A stretch of DNA of 64,000 bases. It comes from Lachnospiraceae bacterium. GTDB lineage: Bacteria; Bacillota; Clostridia; Lachnospirales; Lachnospiraceae. The stretch spans positions 1-64,000 of the forward strand of contig CAJTGD010000018.1 of the NCBI GenBank assembly GCA_910575475.1, in the 5' to 3' direction. The stretch's first letter is position 1. Every line of letters starts with the position of its first letter. Below the pieces are notes generated by a model. It was not told where the DNA came from and did not search any database. It saw only the letters and a program-made list of their open reading frames with translations. This document shows, piece by piece, positions 53,470 through 62,048 of this stretch. The position numbers were made by a program, and so were the translations under genes.

Positions 53470-54783
53470 CTACTGTGCTTCCCTGGATGGTATCACAAAG
53501 ATAAACAGCAGGGAGCTGATGAGCAGCATATAGGGATAGAGCAGGTTCGGGATGATATCGAAGGCCGATACCTCAAAGCCCAACTCCGTTGCCGCTGAGA
53601 TCGCTACCAGCATCTGCGCGCCGTAGGGGATCACCCCCTGGAAGACGCAGGAAAAGGTATCCAGGATCGAAGCGGTCTTCTGCGGGGAAATCTCATAGTC
53701 CTCCGCCATTTCCTTCGCAATGGGATTGGCCATGACGATGGCGACCGTGTTGTTGGCGGTGGCAATATCCATGGCGCCGACCAGAAGCCCGATCCCAAGC
53801 TGTCCTCCCTTTTTCCCCTTGAAGATCTGCTTGATAAAGGCCAGCAGCGCCGCAAAGCCGCCGTATTCGTGGATCAGTGCGCAGATGGCGGACACCAGGA
53901 TGGCCACCATGGTCGTCTCGAACATGCCGGACGCGCCGGAGCCCATATTGCCGAGCAGTTCTGTCGCCTGTGTCGCCCCGGTCACGAGCATGATAAAGGA
54001 ACCGGAGACGATACCGATCAGCAGGACGATGAATACATTGATCCCAAGGATCCCGCCGAACAGTACAAGCACATAGGGGATGATCTGGATCAGGTTATAC
54101 TCTTTGACGATCGCGTCTCCGACCTCCGCGTTCAGTGTCTTTAAGAAAAAGATGACCAGGGTGACAAGCGCCGCCGGCAGCGCGATCCCGAAGTTCTGCC
54201 GGAACTTGTCCTTCATCTGGCAGCCCTGACCGTTGCAGGCCGCAATGGTGGTATCGGAGATAAACGAAAGGTTGTCTCCGAACATGGCGCCGCTCATGAC
54301 AGCGCCGATACAGAGCGCGGTTCCGAATCCGGAGCCGCTTGCCACGGATACCGCGATGGGGGTGATCAGTGTGATTGTACCCACAGAGGTTCCCATTGCT
54401 AGGGACACGAAGCAGCTTACCACGAAAAGCACCAGAACGGAGAACCGTGCCGGAATGATGGAGAGCAGGAAATAAGCCACGCTCTCCGCGCTGCTCCGTC
54501 CGACTACGCCTACGAAGATACCGGCCGTCAGAAAGATCAGGATCATAGTCATGATGTTCTTGTCCCCCACGCCCTTTGCCATGACCTCCAGCTTGTCGTC
54601 AAATTTTAACTCCGGATTCTGGATGCAGGCCACCAGAAGCGCCGTCAGAAACGACACTACAATGGGGATATTGTAGAACCCCATGGGGATCTTTAGAACA
54701 TACTCAAATAAAATCCCCAACCCCAGATACAGTACGAGAAACACTCCGATCGGCAGCAATGCCTTCCCATTTCTTTTTTGCAT
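53470..54783 (-). CDS. NhaC-family Na+/H+ antiporter
   Basis: The 437-residue membrane protein has about 12 hydrophobic segments and the NhaC-type signatures SLAMGTSVGTITLITPIAVSVASGSGFGTALCIGAVMSGAMFGDNLSFISDTTIAA, including acidic residues in the GDNLS motif. It exchanges sodium (or another cation or small organic substrate) for protons. The ATG at 54783 is 6 bases from GGAGGA on the minus strand; the ATG at 54789 is too close. It converges on the GH2 operon and diverges from the two-component genes, and has no obvious functional link to either. Confidence 0.9.
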   Translation of the reverse strand: MQKRNGKALLPIGVFLVLYLGLGILFEYVLKIPMGFYNIPIVVSFLTALLVACIQNPELKFDDKLEVMAKGVGDKNIMTMILIFLTAGIFVGVVGRSSAESVAYFLLSIIPARFSVLVLFVVSCFVSLAMGTSVGTITLITPIAVSVASGSGFGTALCIGAVMSGAMFGDNLSFISDTTIAACNGQGCQMKDKFRQNFGIALPAALVTLVIFFLKTLNAEVGDAIVKEYNLIQIIPYVLVLFGGILGINVFIVLLIGIVSGSFIMLVTGATQATELLGNMGSGASGMFETTMVAILVSAICALIHEYGGFAALLAFIKQIFKGKKGGQLGIGLLVGAMDIATANNTVAIVMANPIAKEMAEDYEISPQKTASILDTFSCVFQGVIPYGAQMLVAISAATELGFEVSAFDIIPNLLYPYMLLISSLLFIFVIPSREAQ

Positions 54784-54910
54784 AATCATTCCTCCAAGAT
54801 TTGATAAATACAGGATAAAATGATTGTATCATTATTTGAAGAAAATCTCCACCAGAAAAAGAAGAATACAGTCATTTAATACATCATTTTCGGCGATCAG
54901 GTAAACTGCA

Positions 54911-54938
54911 TTTACAATTTTCCTTTATGTGCTAAAAT
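54911..54938 (+). promoter_or_regulatory. promoter of the LytTR/GHKL module
   Basis: TTTACA (54911-54916) and TAAAAT (54933-54938) with a 16-base spacer, 55 bases before the response regulator start. No clear LytTR direct repeats could be assigned. Confidence 0.55.
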
Positions 54939-54992
54939 TATGATTGTGATTTAAGGGGGAGGGAGCGCTCTCGGAAGAAGGAGGGGAAGCGG

Positions 54993-55703
54993 ATGTTCAG
55001 AGCTGCGGTCTGTGACGATGATCCATGCGTGAGGGAGGAAGTCTGCCGTATCATAAAGAAATGGAAGCCGGAGGCCCGGGTGGACTGCTTTACGTCCGGC
55101 GAAAGCCTGACAGAGGAATATGTACCTTACCATGCCGTATTTCTGGATATTGATATGGAAGGGATGAACGGCATCGAAACCGGAAAATGGATCCGCAGGC
55201 GGGACAAGGAGACGAAGATCGTGTATCTCACTGCGTATCAGGATTATGTGTCCGGGGCATTCGGCGTCCATGCCTTCCAGTATCTTTTGAAGCCGGTAAA
55301 GGAGGCTGAGATCCGCAAGGTACTGGAGGAGATTTTTTCTTATATGCATACGCCGGGAGAGAAGCCGATGCTGGATTTCCAGACTGTGAACGGACTTTTG
55401 TGCCTGCCGGCAGAGGAAATCTATTATTTTGAATATGTGAACCGCCGGGTGGAGATCGTGACATCGGATGGGGTGTACGCTATGACGGAAAAAATAGGAA
55501 AGGTGGCAAAACGGATGGAGAGTTATGGATTTTCCATGCCTCATCAGAGCTTTGCGGTGAATATGCAGCATGTACGGAATGTCCTGTCCGGCAGGATCCT
55601 TCTGGACAACGGCATGGAGATCCCGCTGGCGCAGAAGCGGCAGAAGGCATGGAAGCAGGAACTGATCGCATATCTTTCAGGAAGAATGGGAGGGACGCCA
55701 TGA
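54993..55703 (+). CDS. LytTR-family response regulator (AgrA-like)
   Basis: The 236-residue regulator has a receiver domain (1-120) with acidic pocket CDDDP at 7-11, phosphorylation site Asp52 in FLDIDMEGMNG, and LLKPV with the conserved Lys. The LytTR DNA-binding domain follows (about 135-232: EIYYFEYVNRRVEIVTSDGVYAMTEKIGKVAKRM; FSMPHQSFAVNMQHVRNVLSGRILLDNGMEIPLAQKR). It is paired with the GHKL kinase whose start overlaps its stop. Such pairs usually control peptide-signal responses, bacteriocins or cell-envelope functions. GGAGGGGAAGCGG precedes the ATG. Confidence 0.92.
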   Translation: MFRAAVCDDDPCVREEVCRIIKKWKPEARVDCFTSGESLTEEYVPYHAVFLDIDMEGMNGIETGKWIRRRDKETKIVYLTAYQDYVSGAFGVHAFQYLLKPVKEAEIRKVLEEIFSYMHTPGEKPMLDFQTVNGLLCLPAEEIYYFEYVNRRVEIVTSDGVYAMTEKIGKVAKRMESYGFSMPHQSFAVNMQHVRNVLSGRILLDNGMEIPLAQKRQKAWKQELIAYLSGRMGGTP

Positions 55704-56974
55704 CAATGGTAATACAAATATTTTTCGGTTTGCTCGATCTGGCATCACTGGTTGTCTGTGCCTGGATGCTGGTCCGTTCCATACCCTCTGACCGGGAGGA
55801 AAGCCGCTGGAAAAAGATCATCGGCTGGATCGGTTATGCCGCGGCAACGATCTTGCTTCCTGCGCTCTGGCAGGATGATAAGCTGACCATCGGAGTGCTG
55901 TGTATTTACTATGTTGTGATGGCAAGGCTGCTGTATTTTCGGGGCAGGCAGGGGATCGTGTATCAAATCATCTTCTGCGTGATCTTGCTGGCTACGGAGC
56001 TTACAGCCAGCTTCGCGGCACGGTATCTCTGGTTGGTGATGCACCTGGAGGAAATCGTAATATACAGCGTCCTGATCGTGTCCCGGGTATTTCTTCTTTT
56101 TGCGGGAACGTTCCTATTGTGTGAGATCATACGCAGAAGGCTGGCGGATGTACAGTATATCAAGATCCGCGGGATGGTCATCGTCCCTGTGGCCAGTATG
56201 GTGCTTTTGTTCCTGTATCTTGTGGCAAGCGATGTTTTTCTTGTCAGGTACGGATATTACTGGATCGTGATCTATGCCGCGCTTTTGCTGGTCATTAACC
56301 TGTACTGTATCTATTTCTGGTATGATGTGGCGAAAAGCGGGGAATTGAAGCACCGGCTTTTGATGATGCAGCAGCAGAGGGAACTGACACTGCAGTATTA
56401 TGAAGAACTGGAGGAGAATTATAACCGCTCCAGGAAGATTATCCACGATATCCGGAACCACCTGCATGTGATCGAGCAGAGCAGCAGGATAGAGGACAGA
56501 GCTTATATCGAGGATGTCCATGCAATGCTGAATTCTATGGGGATGAAATTTTATACGGAAAACCGAATGCTCAATATCGTACTGAATGACAAGCTGAAGA
56601 CTTTTGTCCAGGATCAGGTGCAGTGCAATCTGGGCGGCGTGGGACTGGACTTTATTGCAGATCTGGATATCACCACGATCTTTGCGAATCTATTGGACAA
56701 TGCGGTGGAGGAGAGTAAAGGGAAAGCGGATTTCTGGATTCGGATCCGCGGGGAGCAGATTCAGGATTTTATCCTCATTAAGATAGAAAATCCTTATGTG
56801 GAATGTCCGGCAAACGGAAAATCCACCAAGCCGGGGCATGAAGGGCTGGGCCTGCAGAATGTCCGGCAGGCGCTGGGAAAATATCAGGGGGATATGGAGA
56901 TACGGAAGGAAGAAGGGATTTTTTCGGTGACGATGTTGTTTGCGGCGCAATACGGGGAGGGCAAAACACAATGA
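55700..56974 (+). CDS. GHKL sensor histidine kinase (AgrC-like)
   Basis: The 424-residue kinase has about six N-terminal membrane segments (1-205), a coiled dimerisation helix with His249 in KIIHDIRNHLHV, and a GHKL ATPase domain with N-box TTIFANLLDNAVEES and GLGLQNVRQAL. This is the layout of peptide-sensing AgrC kinases. A frame opening at 55649 exists, but the ATGA overlap at 55700 behind GGGAGGG is the better start. No AgrD/AgrB pair is found nearby. Confidence 0.9.
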   Translation: MTMVIQIFFGLLDLASLVVCAWMLVRSIPSDREESRWKKIIGWIGYAAATILLPALWQDDKLTIGVLCIYYVVMARLLYFRGRQGIVYQIIFCVILLATELTASFAARYLWLVMHLEEIVIYSVLIVSRVFLLFAGTFLLCEIIRRRLADVQYIKIRGMVIVPVASMVLLFLYLVASDVFLVRYGYYWIVIYAALLLVINLYCIYFWYDVAKSGELKHRLLMMQQQRELTLQYYEELEENYNRSRKIIHDIRNHLHVIEQSSRIEDRAYIEDVHAMLNSMGMKFYTENRMLNIVLNDKLKTFVQDQVQCNLGGVGLDFIADLDITTIFANLLDNAVEESKGKADFWIRIRGEQIQDFILIKIENPYVECPANGKSTKPGHEGLGLQNVRQALGKYQGDMEIRKEEGIFSVTMLFAAQYGEGKTQ

Positions 56975-57432
56975 GCGGAATCATAGAAAGAATGACAGAT
57001 CTGGCAGGACTGCTGGAACGGATCGCGGGACTGCTGACGGGTCTGTCTATGGTGGTGTGTCTGCTGACCGGTTGCCGGTCCCTGGGCACAGAGCTGCCGG
57101 AATCCTTTGACGAAGAACGGATGGAGGAGGAAGCGCTGCGCGCCATTGACTACTTTAACGAGAAGGATTATCAGAGCGTCCTGGATATGGGCTGCACGGA
57201 GTTTCAGGAGTTTATCACGGCCGAGGAATTTGCGGAGCAATGCGATCCGATCCTGGATAAGCGGGGAAAGTTCCGGGAGATCGTCAAGACCGTATCCATG
57301 GGCTGTAAAAACGAAGAGGGGGAAGTGGAATATGGAGGGCTCGTACTGGTTGCGGACTATGAGGATGGAAGGATCTGCTTTCACATTACGATCAATGAAA
57401 ATATGGAATTGATGGAATTTTTAGTGCAATAG
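56971..57432 (+). CDS. DUF3887-like lipoprotein
   Basis: The 153-residue protein starts with an unusually long N-region followed by a hydrophobic stretch and a lipobox LLTGC with Cys35. The mature part resembles DUF3887: an EEEALRAIDYFNEKDYQSVLDMGCTEFQEFITAEEFAEQ segment and a beta-rich end. Its start overlaps the kinase stop (ATGA), so it is co-translated. Function is unknown; it may be a surface partner of the kinase or the following protease. Confidence 0.75.
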   Translation: MSGIIERMTDLAGLLERIAGLLTGLSMVVCLLTGCRSLGTELPESFDEERMEEEALRAIDYFNEKDYQSVLDMGCTEFQEFITAEEFAEQCDPILDKRGKFREIVKTVSMGCKNEEGEVEYGGLVLVADYEDGRICFHITINENMELMEFLVQ

Positions 57433-57444
57433 AAGAGGAGGAAA

Positions 57445-58437
57445 ATGAGAATGAAATTATCACAGATTCAAAAGAAGCAACTGGGAATTTATGTGATCAT
57501 AGCATATGGTATCACGTTTTTGATGGGGCTGCCGATGGGGCTTGGTTACAATCGGGGGCTGGATGTCAGTGTATTTCCCAATGCGCAGATGATGTATCCG
57601 GCAGCAGGAGTGATGCTGGCATATCTGATAACGGAAAAAGGGAAAGCAGAGCTGCCGAAGCGGTTTTTTATTACATATCTTGCAGCTACGGTACTGATGC
57701 TGGCCAGTGCTGTCGGGAGCGTGCTCCTGCCGGATATCACCTGGATGGGAATCTGCAATCTGGTCATGGTTGGCGGAAGTGTACTGGCGTGGATTATGCT
57801 ACTTACGGAAAAGAAGGAAAAGCGGATCGCTTATGGCTTGAAGGGGAAGAATATAAAAGCATCCGTGTTCTGTGTACTGCTGTTCGTGGGATTGTATCTG
57901 CTGCGAGCGGTTCTTTCCTATGCGGTATCCGGTCAGATGTCCGCAGTGGGAGAGATCGCGGGGAATCCTATGACCTGGATCATGGCAGGATCTCTGATCA
58001 TCAATTTCTTCCTAGTATTTATCGCGTTTTTCGGGGAGGAATATGGATGGCGGTATTATCTGCAGCCGTTGCTGCAGTCCCGTTTCGGAAAGCGGCGGGG
58101 CGTGATCCTTCTGGGCGTGGTCTGGGGGCTCTGGCATCTGCCGGTGAACTTCTTTTATTACAGCCCGGGAACCGGCCTGATCAGCGCGGCGGGACAGCAG
58201 ATTACCTGTATCACGCTGGGGATCTTCTTCGCCTACGCCTATATGAAAACAGAAAATATCTGGGTGCCGGTGGTGCTGCATTTCCTGAATAATAACCTGG
58301 TGCCGATCATAACCGGGACGTACAGCGCAGACATTATCCAGGGACAGACCATGAGCTGGGCGGATCTGATACCGCTGCTTGTGGTGAATGGTGTTTTGTT
58401 CGGCGGATTCCTGGCGGCGAAGGAATTTCGGGAGTAA
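57445..58437 (+). CDS. CPBP-family intramembrane metalloprotease
   Basis: The 330-residue membrane protein has about eight hydrophobic segments and the CPBP (Abi) motifs: FGEEYGWRYYLQPLL at about 196-210 (EExxxR), WGLWHLPVNFFYY and VLHFLNNN with the metal-binding histidines. Members include CaaX-type prenyl proteases, bacteriocin self-immunity proteins and proteins processing peptide signals. It lies 12 bases after the lipoprotein gene with GAGGAGG before ATG. It completes the four-gene module. Confidence 0.9.
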   Translation: MRMKLSQIQKKQLGIYVIIAYGITFLMGLPMGLGYNRGLDVSVFPNAQMMYPAAGVMLAYLITEKGKAELPKRFFITYLAATVLMLASAVGSVLLPDITWMGICNLVMVGGSVLAWIMLLTEKKEKRIAYGLKGKNIKASVFCVLLFVGLYLLRAVLSYAVSGQMSAVGEIAGNPMTWIMAGSLIINFFLVFIAFFGEEYGWRYYLQPLLQSRFGKRRGVILLGVVWGLWHLPVNFFYYSPGTGLISAAGQQITCITLGIFFAYAYMKTENIWVPVVLHFLNNNLVPIITGTYSADIIQGQTMSWADLIPLLVVNGVLFGGFLAAKEFRE

Positions 58438-58587
58438 AATTTGTGTGTTTGATTTCGGGAAATGCTGTTTGCCGCGGCGTATTGCGGGTACACAGCTATT
58501 TCCCAATTGCAAGTTCCTTACTTCCATAGCCACTGATATTTCCTGCGCTGCTGTAGAAGGATATCATAGAATCTCTGTCTGACATTC

Positions 58588-58938
58588 TCAGGATAGATTT
58601 GTTCCTGATTCCCTCTCAATCCGAATCCAAAAATCGTCCTCCGCCATCCTCCCCTCAGTCTTTTCTATGATCAGCATAGGATCATAAAACGGAAGGTCTA
58701 AATCTTTCAGTATAAGCTTCATTTTATCACGCGTCCTTGGAAAGCATCTGGATTCGAGGAACTCTTCATACTGCTGAAATGTCGGTTTCTCAATATTGCC
58801 GAATGCGCGTTTTAAAAAATAGTCCGCATAGTTTGTGACTTCAATCTTTTTGTTTTTTACATCTACATCGATGATCGTGCAGAGTTCATCCCGAAACATG
58901 TAATATAATCTGAGCGAATACTTTTTCTCAGGCAACAT
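58588..58938 (-). CDS. conserved-looking protein of unknown function, 116 aa
   Basis: I do not recognise a named family. The protein starts with KYSLRLYYMFRDELCTIIDVDVKNKKIEVTNYADYFLKRAFG, then FLESRCFPRTRDKMKLILKDLDLPFYDPMLIIEKTEGRMAEDDFWIRIER. The mixed alpha-beta look, and the absence of membrane segments, suggest a soluble cytoplasmic protein. A GGAGGA site precedes the minus-strand ATG. Its neighbours are an orphan operator and an AbiE locus, so it belongs to an accessory patch. Confidence 0.65.
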   Translation of the reverse strand: MLPEKKYSLRLYYMFRDELCTIIDVDVKNKKIEVTNYADYFLKRAFGNIEKPTFQQYEEFLESRCFPRTRDKMKLILKDLDLPFYDPMLIIEKTEGRMAEDDFWIRIERESGTNLS

Positions 58939-59043
58939 ATGCGTCCTCCTTCATCAGGTACTGCTGTCGGCAGGGCTTCTATGGAACTATAATACACTGT
59001 TTGGAAAAGAAATTCAATTTCCAGATTTTATTTCATGCTTTTA

Positions 59044-59092
59044 TTGACATATGTATCTTATGTGATACAATGCGATGTATCATAAAAGATAC
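59044..59092 (+). promoter_or_regulatory. orphan promoter with 17-base dyad
   Basis: TTGACA (59044-59049), 16 bases, and TACAAT (59066-59071). The dyad GTATCTTATGTGATACA (59053-59069) and TGTATCATAAAAGATAC (59076-59092) matches at 14 of 17 pairs. The 366-base gap 58939-59305 otherwise has only very short frames downstream, such as 59133-59160, and no recognisable gene. The gene once driven by this promoter may be lost, or it may be a small RNA or a leader to abiE. Confidence 0.6.
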
Positions 59093-59246
59093 AGAAAAAT
59101 ATTGTAAAGAACACCTTTATGCAGAGAAGCACATGAAGGAACGGATAAGACTGGAGAGATAATATGCAGTATGGGAAAGATATGGATTAATATCAGTCTG
59201 GAGGAAAAAGAATAGATTGGAAAGTGATTTTACCAAATAAATATAT

Positions 59247-59291
59247 TTACTTTCTCGCTTAAAAAATGATATGATTTAAGCGAGAAAGTAA
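59247..59291. promoter_or_regulatory. AbiE promoter-operator palindrome
   Basis: TTACTTTCTCGCTTAAA (59247-59263) and TTTAAGCGAGAAAGTAA (59275-59291) are perfect 17-base inverted repeats with an 11-base spacer. TATGAT at 59270-59275 is a likely -10 and the left arm overlaps the -35. AbiEi antitoxins are known to repress their own operon by binding inverted repeats. Confidence 0.8.
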
Positions 59292-59305
59292 GGAGGGCGA
59301 ATTGT

Positions 59306-59899
59306 ATGAGCAATGAAAGTATTTTGCGGAAATTAATTGAAAAAAATAATGGATATTTGCTTACTTCCATAGCTGTAGAGAAGGGCATTACAAAACCATA
59401 TTTGGCAAAATATGTAAAGGAAAACAAGCTGGAGAAGGTTGCAAGAGGCATCTATATAACGGATGATGTATGGCCCGATGAGCTGTATATTATGCAAGTA
59501 AGAAGTAAAGCTGTTATTTTTTCGGGTGAAACAGCACTTTATCTCCATAATTTGATGGATAGGGAATACTCTAAGATTTGTGTGTCTGTCCCTACAGGCT
59601 ATAATGCTATGCACTTAAAAGCAGAAAATCTACAGGTGAAATATGCCGCAAAATGTTTTTACCAGATGGGTGTGTGCATGGTGCCGTCATATAGTGGGAA
59701 TATGGTCAGGGTTTATAATAAAGAAAGGTGTATCTGTGATTTGATTGCAAATAGAAATAAGACAAAAGTACAGAATTTTCAAACTGCGATCAAAGAGTAT
59801 ATGTTTGGAAAGGGCAAGAAATTGTCAAGACTGATTGAATACGCAGAAAAATTAGAGATTCGGGATGAAGTAATGAAGTATGTGGAAGTATTTGTATGA
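59306..59899 (+). CDS. abiEi: AbiEi-type antitoxin
   Basis: The 197-residue protein has the N-terminal winged-helix (LLTSIAVEKGITKPYLAKYVKENKLEKVARGIYITDDVWPDELY) and the C-terminal antitoxin domain (FSGETALYLHNLMDREY; RVYNKERCICDLIANRNK) of type IV AbiE systems. It represses transcription of its operon and neutralises the nucleotidyltransferase toxin. AAGGAGGG precedes the ATG by 9-10 bases. The gene looks intact, and its stop overlaps the toxin start by 4 bases. Confidence 0.9.
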   Translation: MSNESILRKLIEKNNGYLLTSIAVEKGITKPYLAKYVKENKLEKVARGIYITDDVWPDELYIMQVRSKAVIFSGETALYLHNLMDREYSKICVSVPTGYNAMHLKAENLQVKYAAKCFYQMGVCMVPSYSGNMVRVYNKERCICDLIANRNKTKVQNFQTAIKEYMFGKGKKLSRLIEYAEKLEIRDEVMKYVEVFV

Positions 59900-60623
59900 T
59901 CCATACATCAAAGCAGTTAAAGGATAAGGTACGTAATATTTCAAAAGGTGACAATGATATTGCAAAGACGCTTATAAGAAACTTTATGATGGAACGCTTT
60001 CTGGAACGAATTTCTATATCTGATTATAATAACAATTTTATTCTTAAAGGCGGAATGCTTGTTGCATCAATCGTAGGTGTTGATATGAGGGCGACAATGG
60101 ATATTGATACGACAGTGAATGCATTACCGCTGAATGAAAACGATATACAAAAAATTATTTCAGAGATATGTGCTATTCCGGTGGAAGATGGTGTTCTTGC
60201 AAGAGGTACCGCAAATACAAGACTTAGAGATTTTTATGATGTTTACAGCATTATGAAAATGCATGCTGTTGAGGTAGATAAGGAACTTTTGTTGAAAGCA
60301 TTTTATGCAATATGCAAGAAAAGAGAATCATTGTTTACAAATGAGGATATGGAAGGGTACTCGCACAGATAGAGGGAAATAATGGAATGGCGCAGATGTG
60401 GGAGAGATATAGAAAAAAGAATTATTTTGTCGGAAGCTTAAATTGGGAATATGTATTAATGGATGTTTCACAAATGATTCGTACATATATAATTAACGAA
60501 TCTGCTAATGAGAGTTTGAAATATCATGCTGTAGAAATATCAGAAGAGCAGATTCACAGTGGCTTGACAAAAGATGCGAGGACAGCGTTGGGGGAACTGA
60601 GAAAAAAATATTGTCAGCAATGA
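59896..60623 (+). pseudogene. abiEii: AbiEii-type toxin gene, broken
   Basis: The start encodes the AbiEii nucleotidyltransferase N-terminus (FILKGGMLVASIVGVDMRATMDIDTTVNALPL). Near codon 100 the sequence jumps from EICAIPVEDG straight to VLARGTANTRLRDFYDVYSI, so about 60-70 residues of the usual middle, including strands of the catalytic core, are missing in frame. At 60355-60357 a G-run appears one base short: the frame stops at 60372, but the frame beginning at GTA 60357 continues with VLAQIEGNNGMAQMWERYRKKNYFVG to 60623, as expected for the family C-terminus. The toxin is therefore probably inactive. The frameshift alone could be a sequencing error; the deletion could not. Confidence 0.8.
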
Positions 60624-60653
60624 TTCAGATTGGTTAAGAATAGTAGTCTATTG

Positions 60654-60687
60654 AACGGCTGGGAGATTTCCCTGCCGTTTTTTTTTC
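60654..60687 (+). terminator. terminator after the AbiE locus
   Basis: AACGGC-T-GGGA (60654-60664) pairs with TCCC-T-GCCGTT (60669-60679), with one T-T mismatch and a 4-base loop, followed by a long T-run. Confidence 0.85.
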
Positions 60688-60832
60688 TTTTTTAAAAATG
60701 TCAGAAAATTTTGAAACGCAGAAAACATGTAAAAAATTCACAAAATGAAATCTTGAAAATAAAGAAAATACGTTTAAACACAGAAATTAAATTGTGATAA
60801 TTGCTGAAAATCTTTGAATCACAGAAAAATAA

Positions 60833-60861
60833 TTGACAATAACAAAGATTTAGAGTACTAT
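60833..60861 (+). promoter_or_regulatory. promoter of the zinc dehydrogenase operon
   Basis: TTGACA (60833-60838) and TACTAT (60856-60861) with 17-base spacing. The 145 bases upstream are very AT-rich and hold no gene. Confidence 0.75.
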
Positions 60862-60880
60862 ATAGGTACATCAAGAAACA

Positions 60881-60900
60881 ACGTTTCCGGCCGGAAAACG
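60881..60900. promoter_or_regulatory. LacI-type operator palindrome
   Basis: The perfect palindrome TTTCCGGCCGGAAA (60884-60897), extended as ACG on both sides, lies about 20 bases after the -10 box. Its form suits a LacI-family or similar dimeric repressor. No regulator gene is visible within the window to the right. Confidence 0.55.
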
Positions 60901-60967
60901 GGAGATGCGAGAAGCAAAGAAACAGCAAAAGTGTAACTTATTTTTCAGGAAAGAAAAGGAGAAGAAC

Positions 60968-62044
60968 ATGAAAGCATTAGCAAGATATGGAAAAGAATTT
61001 GGCGGATATCGGATGATCGACGTACCGGAGCCGACATGCGGACCGGAAGACATTATCATTGAGATCAAGGCGGCAGCGATCTGCGGAGCCGATATGAAGC
61101 ACTACAAGGTGGATAACGGTTCTGACGAATTCAATTCCATCCGCGGCCATGAATTTGCCGGAGAGATCGTAAAGGTAGGCGAGCTGGTGAAGGACTGGAA
61201 GGTAGGACAGAGAGTCGTATCTGACAACAGTGCTCATGTATGCGGTGTATGCCCGGCCTGCGAACAGGGAGACTTCCTCTGCTGTGAGAGCAAGGTAAAT
61301 CTTGGACTGGACAACAACACATGGGGCGGCGGATTTTCTAAGTACTGCAAGGTTCCCGGCGAGATCCTGAGAATCCACAAACACGCAATCTGGGAGATTC
61401 CGGAGAATGTAAAATACGAAGAAGCCGCAGTGCTCGATCCGATCTGCAACTCCTATAAGGCAATCGCACAGCAGGCGCATCTCCTTCCGGGACAGGACGT
61501 GGTTGTATTCGGAACAGGCCCCTTAGGACTCTTCGCGGTACAGGTTGCAAGGATCATGGGCGCTGTGAACATCGTGATGGTAGGTCTGGAAGAAGACACG
61601 AAGGTCCGCTTCGGTGTTGCGAAAGAACTGGGCGCTACCCATGTAGTAAACGGCTCCAAGGAAGATGTGGTAAAGAGATGTACCGAGATCTGCGGAAGAG
61701 ACAATCTTGGCCTGGTTGTAGAGTGCTCCGGCGCAAACATTGCTTTGAAGCAGGCGATTGAGATGCTCCGTCCCAACGGCGAGGTGGTTCGTGTAGGCAT
61801 GGGCTTCAAGCCGCTGGAATTCTCCATCAACGACATTACTTCATGGAACAAGAGCATCATCGGACATATGGCATACGACTCCACTTCCTGGAGAAACGCG
61901 ATCCGTCTCCTGGAATCCGGACAGATCAAGGTTCAGCCGATGATCACACACAGACTTGGGCTGTCCCAGTGGGAAGAAGGATTCGAACTGATGGCAAATA
62001 AAGAAGCAATCAAGGTGATCTTCCATTACGATTTTGAGGACTGA
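60968..62044 (+). CDS. zinc-dependent alcohol/polyol dehydrogenase (MDR superfamily)
   Basis: The 358-residue enzyme has the catalytic zinc region CGADMKHYKVDNGSDEFNSIRGHEFAGEIV, four structural-zinc cysteines in CGVCPACEQGDFLCCESK, and the Rossmann part VVVFGTGPLGLFAVQVARIMGAVNIVMVGLEEDTK. It resembles sorbitol (iditol), threonine and related dehydrogenases. The frame opens at 60905, but AAAGGAG before ATG 60968 fixes the start. The next gene is an epimerase-like protein, then an MFS transporter, so a sugar or sugar-alcohol substrate is likely. Confidence 0.9.
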   Translation: MKALARYGKEFGGYRMIDVPEPTCGPEDIIIEIKAAAICGADMKHYKVDNGSDEFNSIRGHEFAGEIVKVGELVKDWKVGQRVVSDNSAHVCGVCPACEQGDFLCCESKVNLGLDNNTWGGGFSKYCKVPGEILRIHKHAIWEIPENVKYEEAAVLDPICNSYKAIAQQAHLLPGQDVVVFGTGPLGLFAVQVARIMGAVNIVMVGLEEDTKVRFGVAKELGATHVVNGSKEDVVKRCTEICGRDNLGLVVECSGANIALKQAIEMLRPNGEVVRVGMGFKPLEFSINDITSWNKSIIGHMAYDSTSWRNAIRLLESGQIKVQPMITHRLGLSQWEEGFELMANKEAIKVIFHYDFED

Positions 62045-62048
62045 TATC

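Noticed and set aside
58388-58582. Small frame after the CPBP gene considered as a signal peptide precursor
   Set aside because: It overlaps the protease end in another frame, lacks a ribosome site and does not look like an AgrD-type or double-glycine peptide.
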